Source: Symbiodinium natans | Taxonomy: Eukaryota; Sar; Dinophyceae; Suessiales; Symbiodiniaceae | Assembly (NCBI GenBank): GCA_905221605.1 | Contig: CAJNDS010002637.1 | Location: forward strand, 270,531-334,530 | Direction of reading: 5' to 3' | DNA length: 64,000 bases | Part shown: positions 12,034 through 23,590 of the stretch, piece after piece | Layout: every line of letters begins with the position of its first letter | Numbering within the stretch: the stretch's first letter is position 1 | The notes under the pieces: model-generated | Seen by the model: only the letters and a program-made list of their open reading frames with translations | Told to the model about the DNA's origin: nothing | The model's database searches: none | Program-made: the position numbers and the translations under genes

Positions 12034-12664
12034 ATCGTAGTCTGAATCTATGCTGTAGCCCTAGCAGCAGCGTGGTGCAGCAGCGGCAATCTCCGATTAG
12101 GGCATCACCTTCTCTGCCGCTGCCATGACGATGCTGCTGGGTAAGCTGCTCATGGACCTTTCACCAAGTGGCCATGTACAGCCCCGGCTGCAGAAACCCA
12201 TGAAACCCCTCAGGGCAGCTAGCATCAAGATGTTAATTGTACAGCCTACCGTGCGGGATCGGCTTTAGGACAAACTGAAAAAAGAAGGTGCTAAGAAGGG
12301 CCTAGCACATCATGGCGCCAAATGGACTCGACTTGACATGGCTCGACCCAGTCCTTGTGCAATTTGTGCAGTTCCGTTTTGGGTAATGGAGACACTGGAG
12401 ACACATCTGGACAAAGCCTACACACAAATACACATAGTCCAGGGCGGCCGCAACATCTAGCAAGACCGTATAGCCTAGCGACTTACATCAAGTTACCCCT
12501 TGCGCAGAGAGGGGGGGCCTCTGGCTGCCTGTGCTGCTGCAAGGCTTTAAGGCACCTTGGATGTCTGATCACTTGGGAAAACCAAAAAGAAACCACATGA
12601 ATCTGGACCGGCAAAGTCGCGCAATCGTTGTTTCTGGCGTGAGGCGCTGACCATAACGGACACC
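12034..12664. other. Intergenic sequence before the syntaxin gene
   Basis: No recognisable gene. An open frame without ATG runs from about 12268 to 12460 on the plus strand (KLKKEGAKKGLAHHGAKW at its start) and could be an exon or chance. Confidence 0.3.
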
Positions 12665-15663
12665 ATGCTCTCTGCCTCCTCTGACCCATACTATGTGGCG
12701 AAGGAAGAGGTGGCCAAAGCCATGCAGAGGCTTCAAGGCCAGTCCAATTCCTGCACAGCTGCTCGTGTGTTAGAGCCTTAGGGCCTTGGGGCATTTCTCC
12801 AACAGGCATGCATCCGGAATGGCGACGGCTTCTGCAGACAGAAAACACCGCGCGGTCGGAACGTTTCAAGGAGCTGCACTCAGAGCTTGCAGGCCTGGGC
12901 TCGAAGGGATTCCGCGTGCCAAGTTCGTCCTAATCTGTGCCGCCCGTTAAGGGTGTTGGAAAGTAAGAAACATGGAACACCTAGAAGAGACTTCTGGTCA
13001 TGTTGGCGAGGTGAACTTGAGCAACTGAGCCTGGACTTAGATGACATTCATGCCGCTCTTCTGCAAGTACTGTCTGTCTGCTCCGAGCACCCGTGAAAGT
13101 TCGGGCCTGGTAGTATTCAAACTTCAAAGTCTGACCGGACAGCATGAGCAGTATTGAGCAATGATTCGGCAATGATCCTGGTGATGTCTCATGGTTCGTT
13201 CCAAGACCTTCGCATGGTGTCAAGGCCACGATCAGCATGGTCGAAGGCAACCGTGGTACCTTCCAGATCAGCGACGCAGAGCTTGCAAGCCGCCGGCGCT
13301 TTGTGGCAGACTCACGTCAGACACTTGATCAGCTTCAGAAGGACCCAGAAAAAGGGCTCTGTGTGGGTTGAAATGGGTTGAAGGTGGACCTCTGAGCCTG
13401 ACTCTGCCAGGATATCCGTGGGCCGCAGACGCGGGCGAAGCTGGAAAGCGACCAGAAGGCCAGCCACATGCTAACGAGCAATGAACACTAAGAAAGTAAG
13501 ACAGACAAGAGACCACCCACATTTGCACGTCGGCCTCTGGGTCGGCGCCTCGGCGCAACTCTTGGCCTGATCATAGCCGTCATAGCCATGGAGATGTTGT
13601 GAGGCACTGCTCTCCAGTTCAGCCTCGAGCGCGCGTGCTCGTGACCCGCCTCACAAACCTCATCTGCAACGCAAGCAAATGCAAGCAAACATGATATTTG
13701 ATTTGCATTGCGGCCCGCCTCGGCCGGGCCCCACGTTGCACCTTATCTTGCGGTGCAGGCTGCCATGCGCCCATGGCAATATAGGGAGTCCCTGCATGGA
13801 GGCCGCTGGAGGTTCAGAGTCGGAGGTCCCAAGTCCCGGTCCCGAACACAGGCTTTAAACAGCTGGACAACTATGGACTAGCGAACTTGCTGCCTGTGCG
13901 GTACTTCTGGTCACCCAATGGCGGATCTTGCAACCCGAAGCCTAAGCATCATGCATGTCTGACAATGTCTGACATTGGCACATATATACATTAAGCCCCT
14001 TGGATGCGCCAAGAAAAGGGGTCGCCAGAGGGTCCCAAGAAGGAGGCGTTTCTAAGAGGGGCCTCCTGCCCCGGCGTAGTGCCCACAGCCAAGGGTCGGT
14101 CGGCCATGGGGCTTTAGCCCAGTCGGGGAAGTCGGAAAACGAGGGGTGGCAACGGGGTGTTGAGACAGATTTAAGCCCGGGTTCCTCTCAGCAAATTGGG
14201 TGAGCACTTGGCCAAGCCGAGTCGGACAAGTTTACGTCTGGCATGTTTGGCATCTCATCGTTTGCATCCCAGGCGAGGAGCGGCAAAGCCGGGCGGTGCA
14301 GGAGTTCAAGGGATCTCAGAATGTCTCAGACACTCAGTGATGTGTGATGTGTTGTAGTGATCTGTTAGTGTTGAGCACTCGGCCTTGGCTCCGTGGCCGG
14401 CGCAGGACAACCAGGCATTCCTGGATAGGCAGCGACAGCAACAAGCGCAGATGATGGCCAGGCAGGATGAGGACGCATGGGGCTTGCCATGCTTTGCTTC
14501 TTTGCTTCTTTGCGTCTTTGCTTCTTTTTTGTTTTTTTTCTTTGCTTGGCGTTGGGGCGCATGGTGCTCCTAGGCAGAATGCATTCACTCTTGGGGCGAG
14601 GTTGCTGGGCTTGTCATTGCTGACCTCACGCCGTAAGCATTAGAAAGCCTAAAGCGCGCTGGCCTACTTCAGCAAGAGGGTAAGCCGGGTAAGGGAAAGA
14701 AGAAGGAGAATAACAACATGGTGATGCAAAGGCATGAAAGGCAAGATTCACGAAGCAACAGCCAATGCTTTGGACGATGGTGATGGAGCTTCGGACGCAA
14801 CAAGCGGTAAATCCTTGTGGTACTGTTGGTGACGAAGGAAGCAAGGATTAGCGCCGTCCACGGAGACATTACAACTTGTTGATCTACAAACGCCCCAGAC
14901 TTGCCCACATCTTTGTGAACAGTTTGACAAGTCCCTCGTCAACCAAACGCGCAGTTTCTGACGGTCGCAGCATGAGAACGGGTAGTAATCAGAACACGTG
15001 TTAACATACTGGGACAACTACTCGCACCTTTCGCCCCTCGCTGAAGGATCTCACGCACATTTTTCATCCTCATTTTCTGTGGGCGTGAGGACTTGACCGA
15101 GCTTTCACTAAGCGCGCAGAGGCTTGGCAACACTGCTCAGACACTGAACTGCATTACCTTTACTTTGCCTGTCATTGGCGTGGTTCCCGGATGTGGCCCA
15201 CGCATTTCAACCCAGCAAGGATCCTGAATGTTGAGCTCAAAGAGCAGCAGAAGTTGCTTGAGGAGCTGGATGAGGTGCACATCACGAAACATGCTGAACA
15301 TGGAGAGCAGCAGCGTAAGTAGCATGCGACAGACTCGGGCTAGGGCCATGCGCGAACAGGATATTGACAAGGAGGCCGAGAAGCTGAACTTTGCCGCCAA
15401 CCTCAGCTGGCTCATGCTTGGTCATGCTCGGTTTACCTCCATTTCTTACCCCTCCAGAGAGTTCCCGTAGGTCATGAAGCGCATGGGGAAGCTTCTGAAA
15501 ACAAGCGACAGCAAGCAGCCGCTCCCTCAGGAGTCTTGTTGTGCACTCGCTACACCTACGAAGTCCTACTACACCTCCTGCCAATCCAAGAATCAGGCTT
15601 TGCCTCATCATCGGGCTCAGCTGCTTGGTGGCGTTCCTCCTCTTCCTGCTCATCAACACCTGA
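12665..15663 (+). CDS. STX6: Syntaxin-6/SYP61-like Qc-SNARE, about 10 exons
   Basis: Qc-SNAREs of this family act in fusion of vesicles with trans-Golgi and endosomes. Exon 1 (12665-12737) starts with ATG and gives SSDPYYVAKEEVAKAM, the start of the syntaxin-6 N-terminal domain. Exons at 12806-12892, 13011-13051 and 13225 to about 13350 continue it, through LSLDLDDIHATISMVEGN and ISDAELASRRRFVADSRQ. Linker exons are probably near 13430-13485 and 14272-14320. The SNARE helix starts at 14406-14474 (QQQAQMMARQDED), continues in part near 14590, then about 15220-15300 (LKEQQKLLEELDE), then 15471-15517 (VMKRMGKLLKTSDSKQ). The last exon (15597-15663) is a single C-terminal membrane anchor, LIIGLSCLVAFLLFLLINT, and TGA. 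Introns 1-3, the one after the exon ending at 14474 and the last intron start with GC. The middle of the SNARE helix (14475-15219) and the donor of the 15220 exon are unresolved. Confidence 0.88.
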
Positions 15664-16580
15664 TGCATCCTGATGTATCCTGATGTGATCTGATGTGGTT
15701 GCAGTTTCGGTGGCCATGCGTAGTGCCGACCGGGTCCGGGCCGCAATTGCGCAAAATTGGTACAGAGGAGCGCAGTGCCAGCCCTGACGCCTTGTCAACT
15801 TTTTGACATTCGGTGGTAAATGTGGTAGCAACTTGATCCCCATAACATTCCCATGGCAGCTCAGCAAGTCTTTTGGATTTTGAAGCGGGATGGGGCGACC
15901 GAGAAAGGTTAAACGAGGGATGAAGCAAGGTGATCGACTCGCTCTCCTTGCTTCTCGTGCGTCGGCAGTTAATGTTTTTGGCGAGACTGCTTCCAGCAGC
16001 TTGGCCAAGCCAGCGGGACAAAAAAGACAGCCTTCCCGCCTCAGCATGCTGTTCTGAATCGTTTTCGCATTAAGTTGACAAGTTGCATATCAGCAGATCT
16101 GATTGTCATATTTGTGCAAGATGAGCAGTCCACTCCCACGAAGAAGTGAAGAGCACGCAACTGCTCGCATCTCAACTCCTGTTGTGCACCAGAACCCGTG
16201 AGGCGCAGTCCGATACTCGAATCCCCGACCCAAGCACCAGCATCAGAGCATTGCTGCAGCTTCCAAGCCATGTCGCTGCCCAAAGAGGATGATTACCATA
16301 CGATGGAACTTTCGAGGCCCTGTCAGCCACTTGAAGTCCAACTGTGAACTGCCCCTTTGCTTCTCTCCGTAGCCATGGCCTGTCAGGCGAAGCATCCAGA
16401 TCTCTGACCTGCAAGAGGCACGGAGAAACACTGCAATGCCAGTGAGAGCCATTTTGGTGCATCAAGCGTGGCATATCCTTGTTGTGAAGACCACCGCCAT
16501 GGCAAGAGGAGCTGGATGGCGGAAGGGAGCGACAGAGACAAGCGGAGGATGCACTGAGTTGTATGCACAGCTTCTACGTA
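15664..16580. other. Intergenic sequence after the syntaxin gene
   Basis: No recognisable gene. A CTGATG(T/C)-rich run lies at 15659-15700. A partial match to the dinoflagellate spliced leader is seen at 16447-16466 (see findings). Confidence 0.4.
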
Positions 16581-16582
16581 TA

Positions 16583-16722
16583 GTGTGTGTGTGTGTGTGT
16601 GTGTGGCTGTGTGTGTGTGTTGTGGCTGCGCGTGGCTGCCTGAGGCTGCGCGTGGCTCTGCGTGGCTCTGTGTTTCTCTGTGTGGGTGTGGGGTGGGTGT
16701 GGTGTGTGGGAGCGTTTGGCCT
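16583..16722. repeat. TG microsatellite and GT-rich degenerate repeat
   Basis: A (GT) run of about 20 bases at 16583-16605 is followed by further GT runs and a degenerate TGCGTGGCTCTG repeat to about 16720. Translations in several frames are Cys/Val-rich and are repeat artefacts. Confidence 0.9.
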
Positions 16723-16816
16723 CACGCATCCGCCAAGCTCATTCCCACCCGACCAGATCTCCATACAGTTGTTGCTGGCGCTTGTCAGCTCTGCACATTG
16801 CGATTGTGCGGCGCAG

Positions 16817-18600
16817 GATCGGTCTGCAACCTTGGAGAGACAGATAGAAAAGCTGAAGGCAGCATGGCGCAGAATCTGGCGTCCACAGTACTTGGACTTT
16901 TAGTGGACTCCAGATCTTCTCATGGCAGGTGGAGATCTCCATCCGCAAAAGCAAGACCCAGGATGCAGGGCTGGGGCCGGGGCTTTAAAAAAGGCTCCTA
17001 TAAAGTGCGGGATCCTTCACCCTCCTTCATGCGTCGCCAGCTAAGCGTGACTTTGGTTTCAACATTTACGAGAGGAGATGGACGACCAGGTGGCCGCTGA
17101 TGAGGCCAATATCCTGAGTATTGTCATGAGCCTTGTTGTGTGACTGCACGGGCATACGGCGTGGCTTAAAGCGGCGTGGTGCCTCTGGATATCGTAGTGC
17201 TTTTTGCACTGATGCAGGCTGCCTGCCTGAAAAACCAGGGTCTGCTGCAGGCAGCGTCCGAGGCTTGCAGTTTCAGATGAGCAAGAATTCATGCACCTTC
17301 GAGATACTTCACAATCGTACTCGCAATCATGCCCATGCTCAGCGTTCTCCCGGCCAGGCAGCACAGGCAGACTTGCTACGACTCCAAGCAGAGCTGGCGC
17401 CTTGCCTCGAAACGGAAGGAAGAGGGCATTGCAAGCAGCACGATGGTGATTTTAGTGGCAGGCCGAGGCTGAGGCAGCTGTGGAACAAAGCGAAGCGCAG
17501 GCTGAGGTGGCAAAGTGAGAGGGGGACCTCAGTGGGACCTGGGTCGATTGGCAGGTTGTCGTGACTTCCGCGTGCTAGAGTCTTATAGCATACAGCATAA
17601 CTAGGCCACTGCATTGACCTCTCAAGCACCAGAAGCAGGGCCTAATCGCCGCCTCATGCAGGCAAGGAAGGCAGCAGATGCAGCGGAGGAGGAGGCAAAT
17701 CTCAAAGCTGCACATGTACTGTAGCAGAATGCCATGCGAGAGGGATGATTCACCGTACACCAGGAGAGACGACGCGAGGCTGAAGAAGCAAAGCAGGCGC
17801 AGCCCTGGACTACCAAGATCTAATGCGCGTAAAGGGAATTCAATGTTGCCATGACAATAGTGTCAGCGAAACATCACTTTTGGAGGCATCACAGCTGGCT
17901 GCAGCCCAGGAAGCAGCGCAAGCTTCACAAGCTGACGTTGACAAAGTTCAGGCAGGGAGAGATGAGCTTGTATGAGCTTGCACGGTGCCAGCATGTGCAA
18001 TCGGAAGTGTGCCGTCAATGGGCTGCTCTGGTGGCAAGGCCGAACTCCGCGACCTGGAGTCGCATCCCAAGGACGAAGCGCAAGTCACAACATACGTAGG
18101 AAGAAATAGCAGAAACAGCACACAGGAAGATGGACTCTAGTGACTACACAACATTGCTTCATGAATGTGACGCATGCTTCGGCTCTCGGGGTTCATCTTG
18201 CCTAAGGGTGACTTTGGACATGGAGAAGAAGAGCACCAAGGCAAGCGGCAAGCCCTTGCTTCCATGATTTGATTGACAAAAGCACTCAGCTTTTCTTCTA
18301 TGCCGACAGGAGCTGAAGGAGTCTTTGGTGGAAGCAGAGGACGGAGTTGAAACGCATGCGAGCGTATGTCGAACGAAGTTTCGAACAGACGGAAGTAGGG
18401 AGTGTCGTTGACTGAGATGTGGCGTCCGGCACTGCAGAGTCCACGCACAGCAAATCAAGATCCCACGAGCGCAGGAGAGGAGAGATGCTGCCCGAGTTGA
18501 ATGTGACCGCTTGGCTAGAGTCTTGGAGGCGCAAGCCGAGAAATCTAAGCTTGATTCAGGGCGGGTTGAGGGCCAGGAGCTTTGGCAGTCCCTCCTGAAA
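16817..18600 (+). CDS. Cluster of coiled-coil exons, protein not identified (part 1)
   Basis: A series of short plus-strand stretches, each preceded by AG and followed by a plausible GT or GC donor, encodes charged heptad-like sequence. Best ones: 16817-16872 (TLERQIEKLKAAW), 17060-17118 (LREEMDDQVAADEANIL), 17367-17396 (ADLLRLQAEL), 17462-17515 (AEAEAAVEQSEAQAEVAK), 17662-17715 (ARKAADAAEEEANLKAAH), 17764-17802 (ERRREAEEAKQAQ), 17886-17951 (ASQLAAAQEAAQASQADVD), 18039-18088 (AELRDLESHPKDEAQV) and 18475-18597 (ERRDAARVECDRLARVLEAQ, then KSKLDSGRVEGQELWQSLL). They share Ala/Glu/Lys/Gln bias, which is unlikely by chance so many times on one strand. Together they suggest one long coiled-coil protein. 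I cannot name it, and exon phases were not all reconciled. Confidence 0.5.
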
Positions 18601-18924
18601 AACGAGATCATGTTGTTCATCAAGTGAGCTGAGAGCGGAGCTGACACTGGCAGCTCCCATAAGTGACAATGCAAAGTGATGCACACCACACAGAATTCAA
18701 CAACGCACCAGCGGTTCATTCACGCGCACCGAACAAGTAGCAAGTTGCGAAAACATCGTCTCTGCCGATGGTTTCATGGTCCAGGGCAAGCACCAACCGT
18801 GTTCAAAAGTTGCGAACGTTTTTTCAGATTCGCTTCGCCTCCCACGCGTCGGCTCTTCAAAGTATCCACTTTCCATCATGCTTCACATCGCAATAATTAG
18901 TGCGAAGGATCGCATCCAACAAGT

Positions 18925-19090
18925 CCGGCCATTCGCACGCGCTGGCAACACGGACGAAATCGTCGTGCGGGCATAGATGCTCTGCTCTGGCCATTCGTGC
19001 GCACTGGGGACACAGACGTAATCATCGTGCGAGCGTGGATGCTCTGCCGACTCGCAAGCACTGGCAGCATGGACGAATTCATAGTGTGGG
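18925..19090. repeat. Three-copy minisatellite of about 60 bp
   Basis: Three diverged direct copies with period 62 then 57 bp. The anchor is GGACGAAATCGTCGTGCG at about 18952, the same with AGACGTAATCATCGTGCG at about 19014, and GGACGAATTCATAGTGTG at 19071. Each copy begins with a form of CCATTCGCACGCGCTGGCA. Confidence 0.8.
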
Positions 19091-19940
19091 CCATGTGTCC
19101 AGCCACATCGTTTCTTTACAGCAGCTGTATCGGTCTTTACACTGTTTTTAGACCGTGACCCACACGAAACACTCCAAATACTAATGCGAAGCCAAGGTAA
19201 GAAAGGTGCAATACAGCGGGTGCTCAAATCACTGCGCCGCCGATGTTCATGTCACCCGATGGAAACGACATGTGCGCGGCGCACGTAAACAATCTGCCGG
19301 AGCAAGAAAAGTTCGTTCCTAGGGGCATTGCACCGATGGCCAGCTGGCGGATGGCGGTGGTCGGAACCTCTCGCAAAAGGAGGATGGCAACTCCGGCCAT
19401 GGCCTCTTCTCCGAACGCCCTCCGGCATACCTGCTTGAAAGGCTGACTCCGCCACGCAAGACCGGTTGCCGCTACAAGGATATGTCCGCTTGGGTTTGCG
19501 GTCCGTTCTTGTGAACAGCTCTGGATCTCCTCGGCGGTCATCGTAAAACTGTCCACGTGTTGCGTGTTCGTCCAGGCTGTAGGCCGCCTTAAGTTGCGGG
19601 GCAGTCGCATCGCTCTGTGTTATTCTGTGTTCGGTGATCAAGGAGATTGGAAGTGGAAGTGGCCGCGTCTGCGTGCTGTGTTCTGTCGACTGGTGACGTG
19701 ATGATCTTGACTGGCAAACATGTCAATCGAACGCTTTTTTGCAAGGCAAAGCCAGGCATATCCATCTTTACATGCTACCTGACATACGTGGTCTCAATGG
19801 TGGAGTTGGTCAGGCGCTAGGCTCCAAAGGTGAGCTTCAGCTCCTGCGAGAGGCAAGGTCTGGTGATGTTAGCATATTCCTGGGATCGTGCTGTCTTTGT
19901 GCCTTTTCTGACACTTTTCTCTGCTGCCTTTTGTTGCGAC
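19091..19940. other. Unassigned sequence inside the coiled-coil exon region
   Basis: Possibly a long intron. The minus strand has two overlapping open frames of about 130 codons (19224-19641), neither of which I recognise. No support for a gene beyond openness. Confidence 0.3.
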
Positions 19941-19941
19941 A

Positions 19942-21172
19942 GGCTCTCACAAGCAAGATCGAGGCGCAGCAGCGACACACACAGGAGAGGGTCAGCATAG
20001 TGTCAGCCTGTCGCTGTTGAGTCCGTTGAGTCTACTTCTGTGCAAGTGAGGACTTGCGAAGCCTAAGAGCCAAGGCAGGGTTTGAGAGAGCGCGGTGGCC
20101 TCATGACGCCAAGTCCTTCAGACACGTTCCAGAAGGCCCCGCCTCGATTGGCCAATCTGCTGAGCACTTCAGGAACAAAGAAGCAGCTCTGAACGAAAGC
20201 CGCAGGACGGCTTGCGCCATTGTTGCGCACAGAGAAGATGCCCCAGCCCACGCCGCCCCAGCGAAGGATCCTGTCACAGACGCCGTGCCAGCTCGCCAGA
20301 GCCCTTTTGGCTCCAACACGCCTCTCATTCCGTTGCGACTGCTGTCGAGGACGATACTTCATCGCGGCTTGGTACGTCTTCACTCGCAGAGGCCGTCATG
20401 GGTCCGGAACAGGGACCAAAGCCTAGCGTGTTGTCCTGGCACTTTGTGAGGGTTTGAGGGCCTTGATATTGTACTGGTATTCGATGGGGGTTAAAGACTA
20501 AGACCTCTCGGCGGCCCATGTCAGAACCAAAATGTTCATTCTGTCGCATATGGACGTGTCCAAGATGTTGTCATCGACCACGCATGACCTGCACTTTGGA
20601 GCGCGATGCTGAACTCGCCATGGCTTCGGAGAATAAACACAGATTGTTTTATGGGGCCTCTCTGCAGTCGCGGCCATGGGTGGGCACGCTGGCCGCATGC
20701 CACTTCACATGGCAAAACAAGACCGTTGACTGGTCAGGCGTAGTTTATATATCCTTGAAGAAGACAGGCCAATAAACAGACACAACCAGGATGAAACAAG
20801 CATTCCTAGGGAATGTCCACGATTTCAACCTTGCTTTGGAGGCCAGGCGCCAGGCAGAGACCTCGCGTACGAAGAGGTGCTGAAGCTGACCTCATGACCT
20901 CATGCATCCAGACATGGAAAACAGTGTTTTTGCACCAGCTAGCAGTCCTCCCCTCATCTTCGAAGTACGCAGGCTCGAAATGGAGGCTGAAGCCAAGCAA
21001 CTGGACAAGGAGGTGTCGGATCTTCAAGGCTAGCAGCCCTGCATGCAATGCACAACGTAGCGCGGCAGTCTGCGCAACGGTTGAGAACGTCCCATGCCCG
21101 AAAGGATCTTTCAAACTGGACCTGGAGCAAGAGCACTACGAATCCTTGAAGAAGGACGCTTCTTCTTCTGCT
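19942..21172 (+). CDS. Cluster of coiled-coil exons, protein not identified (part 2)
   Basis: Continues the pattern of the cluster that ends near 18600, probably the same gene. Exon-like stretches: 19942-19992 after GCGACAG (LTSKIEAQQRHTQER), 20050-20085 (DLRSLRAKAG), 20161-20206 (EHFRNKEAALNESRR), 20835-20870 (ARRQAETSR), 20962-21031 (VRRLEMEAEAKQLDKEVSDL) and 21118-21172 (LDLEQEHYESLKKDA, then a short Ser run and TGA). The last could be the C-terminus. A long helical protein, for example a cytoskeletal or flagellar component, is one possibility. Nothing in the sequence fixes a function. Confidence 0.45.
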
Positions 21173-21175
21173 TGA

Positions 21176-22551
21176 GCAGCATGCAAGTATCACCATGTAT
21201 ATCACCCATGATTGCGAAGCTCCACATCCAGAATCGGGCCCTCCGGCTCAACCAGGGGTCCAATCACGCTATCCGGGAACTAACTTCGTTTCACCACGGC
21301 GCCAGAGGGAGACCAATATGCAACATTTTTGCAAAAGAGATTCTTGTGTTTGTCTCAGGTATGAAGTCCTTACATCCTGATTCCTTTGAGTTCAGGCCTT
21401 CCTCCGGCGTTGCCCTTTCTCATCGCAGCTATGCAGTCATGCGCAGGCGTGCAATCGTGCAGACTCTTCGGTCCTTCATCATGCAGTCTCACGATTTAAG
21501 AACAAATCTATTCTGCTCTCAGTGCCTAACGCTATTTGCCTTGCGGCCATGGGTCTCTCCAACCTGGTGGTATTTTGCATAGCTGGCAGCCTTGCCCGCA
21601 AGCATCATGAGCCAGACAGATGCTTGGTGTGATTTGGCAGTTGAGCCTAGCTGCTTGCATGGCTCCGGCATGCACCCCATCAATCATGTGATCTTTTGTG
21701 CAGAAGGTGCTAGGCCGCTAGTCTCTTGCTCGCTCTCGCACGATCTTAGCAGAAGCCTTCGAGTGAGCCTTTGTTGCTTCAAAAAATGCAAGGACCTACG
21801 CTTCAGAAATTTCAGCCGAAGCCGGCCAAGCCGGTGCTGCTGCTGCAACGGAGTATGGAGCGGGCGGCAGTGGCGACGCTGTCCTCACTGCTGCAGGGCA
21901 TAAAATTTGTTTTAGGTCGGGCGCGTGCTCGTGCGCCCCCCGCGTTTGGGTACCGGGTAGGTTTTGACCCAAATTCGGTTTCCTTGGGGGCAGGAGGGGT
22001 GGCATTAATAACGTGCACAATCCAATACGAGCCTACACCCCATACACACCCCAAAGCAGAGCAACCCCAAAGAACTCTTATCCGGAAGGGGGTGGGGGGG
22101 GGGGGGGGGGGGACAGGGGAATAATGGCAAGACCAGGCAAAACCCGGCAGCCATACGACCCAAAAGCAACACTCCAAAGCAGTGCGACAAAAATAGCTGT
22201 CATTTAGTATTGGGGGTTTAGGATTTAAAGGGTGGGTACAGTGGTGAGGAGACCTGCTGCAAAAGGGCGGGTACTAATGCCTAACACCAGTGCTCGGGAA
22301 TCGACATCAGTGCTTGAGCCGGCAATGTGCCAATTGCAAAGGGGTCCGACACGGCATCTCACGGCCTGCTTCTTTGGGAGGTTGCTTGTGCCAGTGCCAG
22401 AGATGCAGACTCCGATGCCTCCACCACTCCCTCCGCAAACCCACAGCCAAGAAGAGCCCAAAGCAAATCACAGAACGATCTCATGGGTTCATGCAGACGT
22501 GGACAGGATTTCTCAGCCTCTTTGCTTGCGTTGTGACACTAAGGTTGCACG
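21176..22551. other. Intergenic or intronic sequence with a poly-G run
   Basis: No recognisable gene. A run of 19 G lies at 22094-22112. An exon-like stretch near 21805-21900 is Ala/Gly-rich in one frame and Leu/Gln-rich in another, so its coding status cannot be decided. Confidence 0.4.
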
Positions 22552-23502
22552 ATGCTTCGGCAAACTCTAGCTGCGTGGACTGCAACCAATGCATGGCCGC
22601 AGAAATACGACGAAATACTCCTGCTTCATTTCGCTTCCCCTACAGTTGGCCTCCGAGGCCATGCGAAAGCCGAGATGCAGCAAAAGGACCGGCAGAAGAT
22701 CGGCACCGGAGCAATACGAGCAAACTGTTCAGGCAATCAAGGGTGCACGTTTCAAAGCCGCGCCGAAGCCCGAAAACGTTTAGCGTCGAACACACACACA
22801 CACCATGAATCCAGCAAGCCCCCAAGTTCTAGCCGCCAGATCCATCAAGTCATGCGTCTTGAGCAGGTGTTGCCCCGTGCTTGCCATACGACCTCACAGA
22901 CGAGCCCATACGCAACTGTGCTTAGTTATACGGTTGCCGTCAAGTCTTTGCTCATTTCAGTCCTGCCCTGCTTTGATCGCCTGATGCCCGCATCCGGCAA
23001 CACGCAGCCAAGCTGTTGCATGCGCGGCTGCATAAAGCGGTTGCAGAACTTAGGCCCCAGGTTGCAACTCAGATGCAACAACGTTGTGTGTGTATGCGTG
23101 CAGCCATGGTTCCCTTGCATATTCAACGAACTGACCGTGATTGCTGCATCTGCACCGTGCAACCTCATTGCCATAGCAAAAGTGCAAGATAGTGCAAGAA
23201 ATGATGGGATGTCAAAGCTTGCAACCCGAGGTCTTCACATGTCGGCCTTGCTGTCAAAAGCAAGGCTACAGCGCAAAAAGCTGCGGACCCCAGCTCAGGG
23301 CGACAGCAAACCTGTCGCATCCTCTCGGGCCTGCATGGTTGGCATTGTCTATAGTGAATTCAAAGTCGGTTTCCAAAGACATGATATTTGTTGGGGCTGG
23401 CTGTCGCAAATGTTGCAAGGATCAGGCCTCCCAGCCCGTGGGAGATCCGCTGACGGGGGAAGACGAAGACCTGCAAACAGCTTACAGCGACGAGGACTGT
23501 AG
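22552..23502 (+). CDS. Long open frame, 316 codons, possible exons inside
   Basis: An uninterrupted plus-strand frame of 951 bp opening with ATG. I recognise no family. Only the part near 22660-22710 looks like protein in this frame (AKAEMQQKDRQKIG, a coiled-coil-like stretch). The same neighbourhood reads as EQYEQTVQAIKGARF in another frame at about 22722-22770. The rest is Cys/Ser/Pro-rich with no bias typical of a folded protein. More likely two or three real exons plus intron sequence that happens to lack stops. A separate open stretch at 23410-23590 in another frame is acidic (GEDEDLQTAYSDEDCSS) and may be another exon. Confidence 0.25.
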   Translation: MLRQTLAAWTATNAWPQKYDEILLLHFASPTVGLRGHAKAEMQQKDRQKIGTGAIRANCSGNQGCTFQSRAEARKRLASNTHTHHESSKPPSSSRQIHQVMRLEQVLPRACHTTSQTSPYATVLSYTVAVKSLLISVLPCFDRLMPASGNTQPSCCMRGCIKRLQNLGPRLQLRCNNVVCVCVQPWFPCIFNELTVIAASAPCNLIAIAKVQDSARNDGMSKLATRGLHMSALLSKARLQRKKLRTPAQGDSKPVASSRACMVGIVYSEFKVGFQRHDICWGWLSQMLQGSGLPARGRSADGGRRRPANSLQRRGL

Positions 23503-23590
23503 TTCAATCCAAGAGTCATCACCCGAGCAAACGTGCATTGTCGAGGTGATGCCTGGCATTGAAAGATATTATATACTGAATCCCACATAG

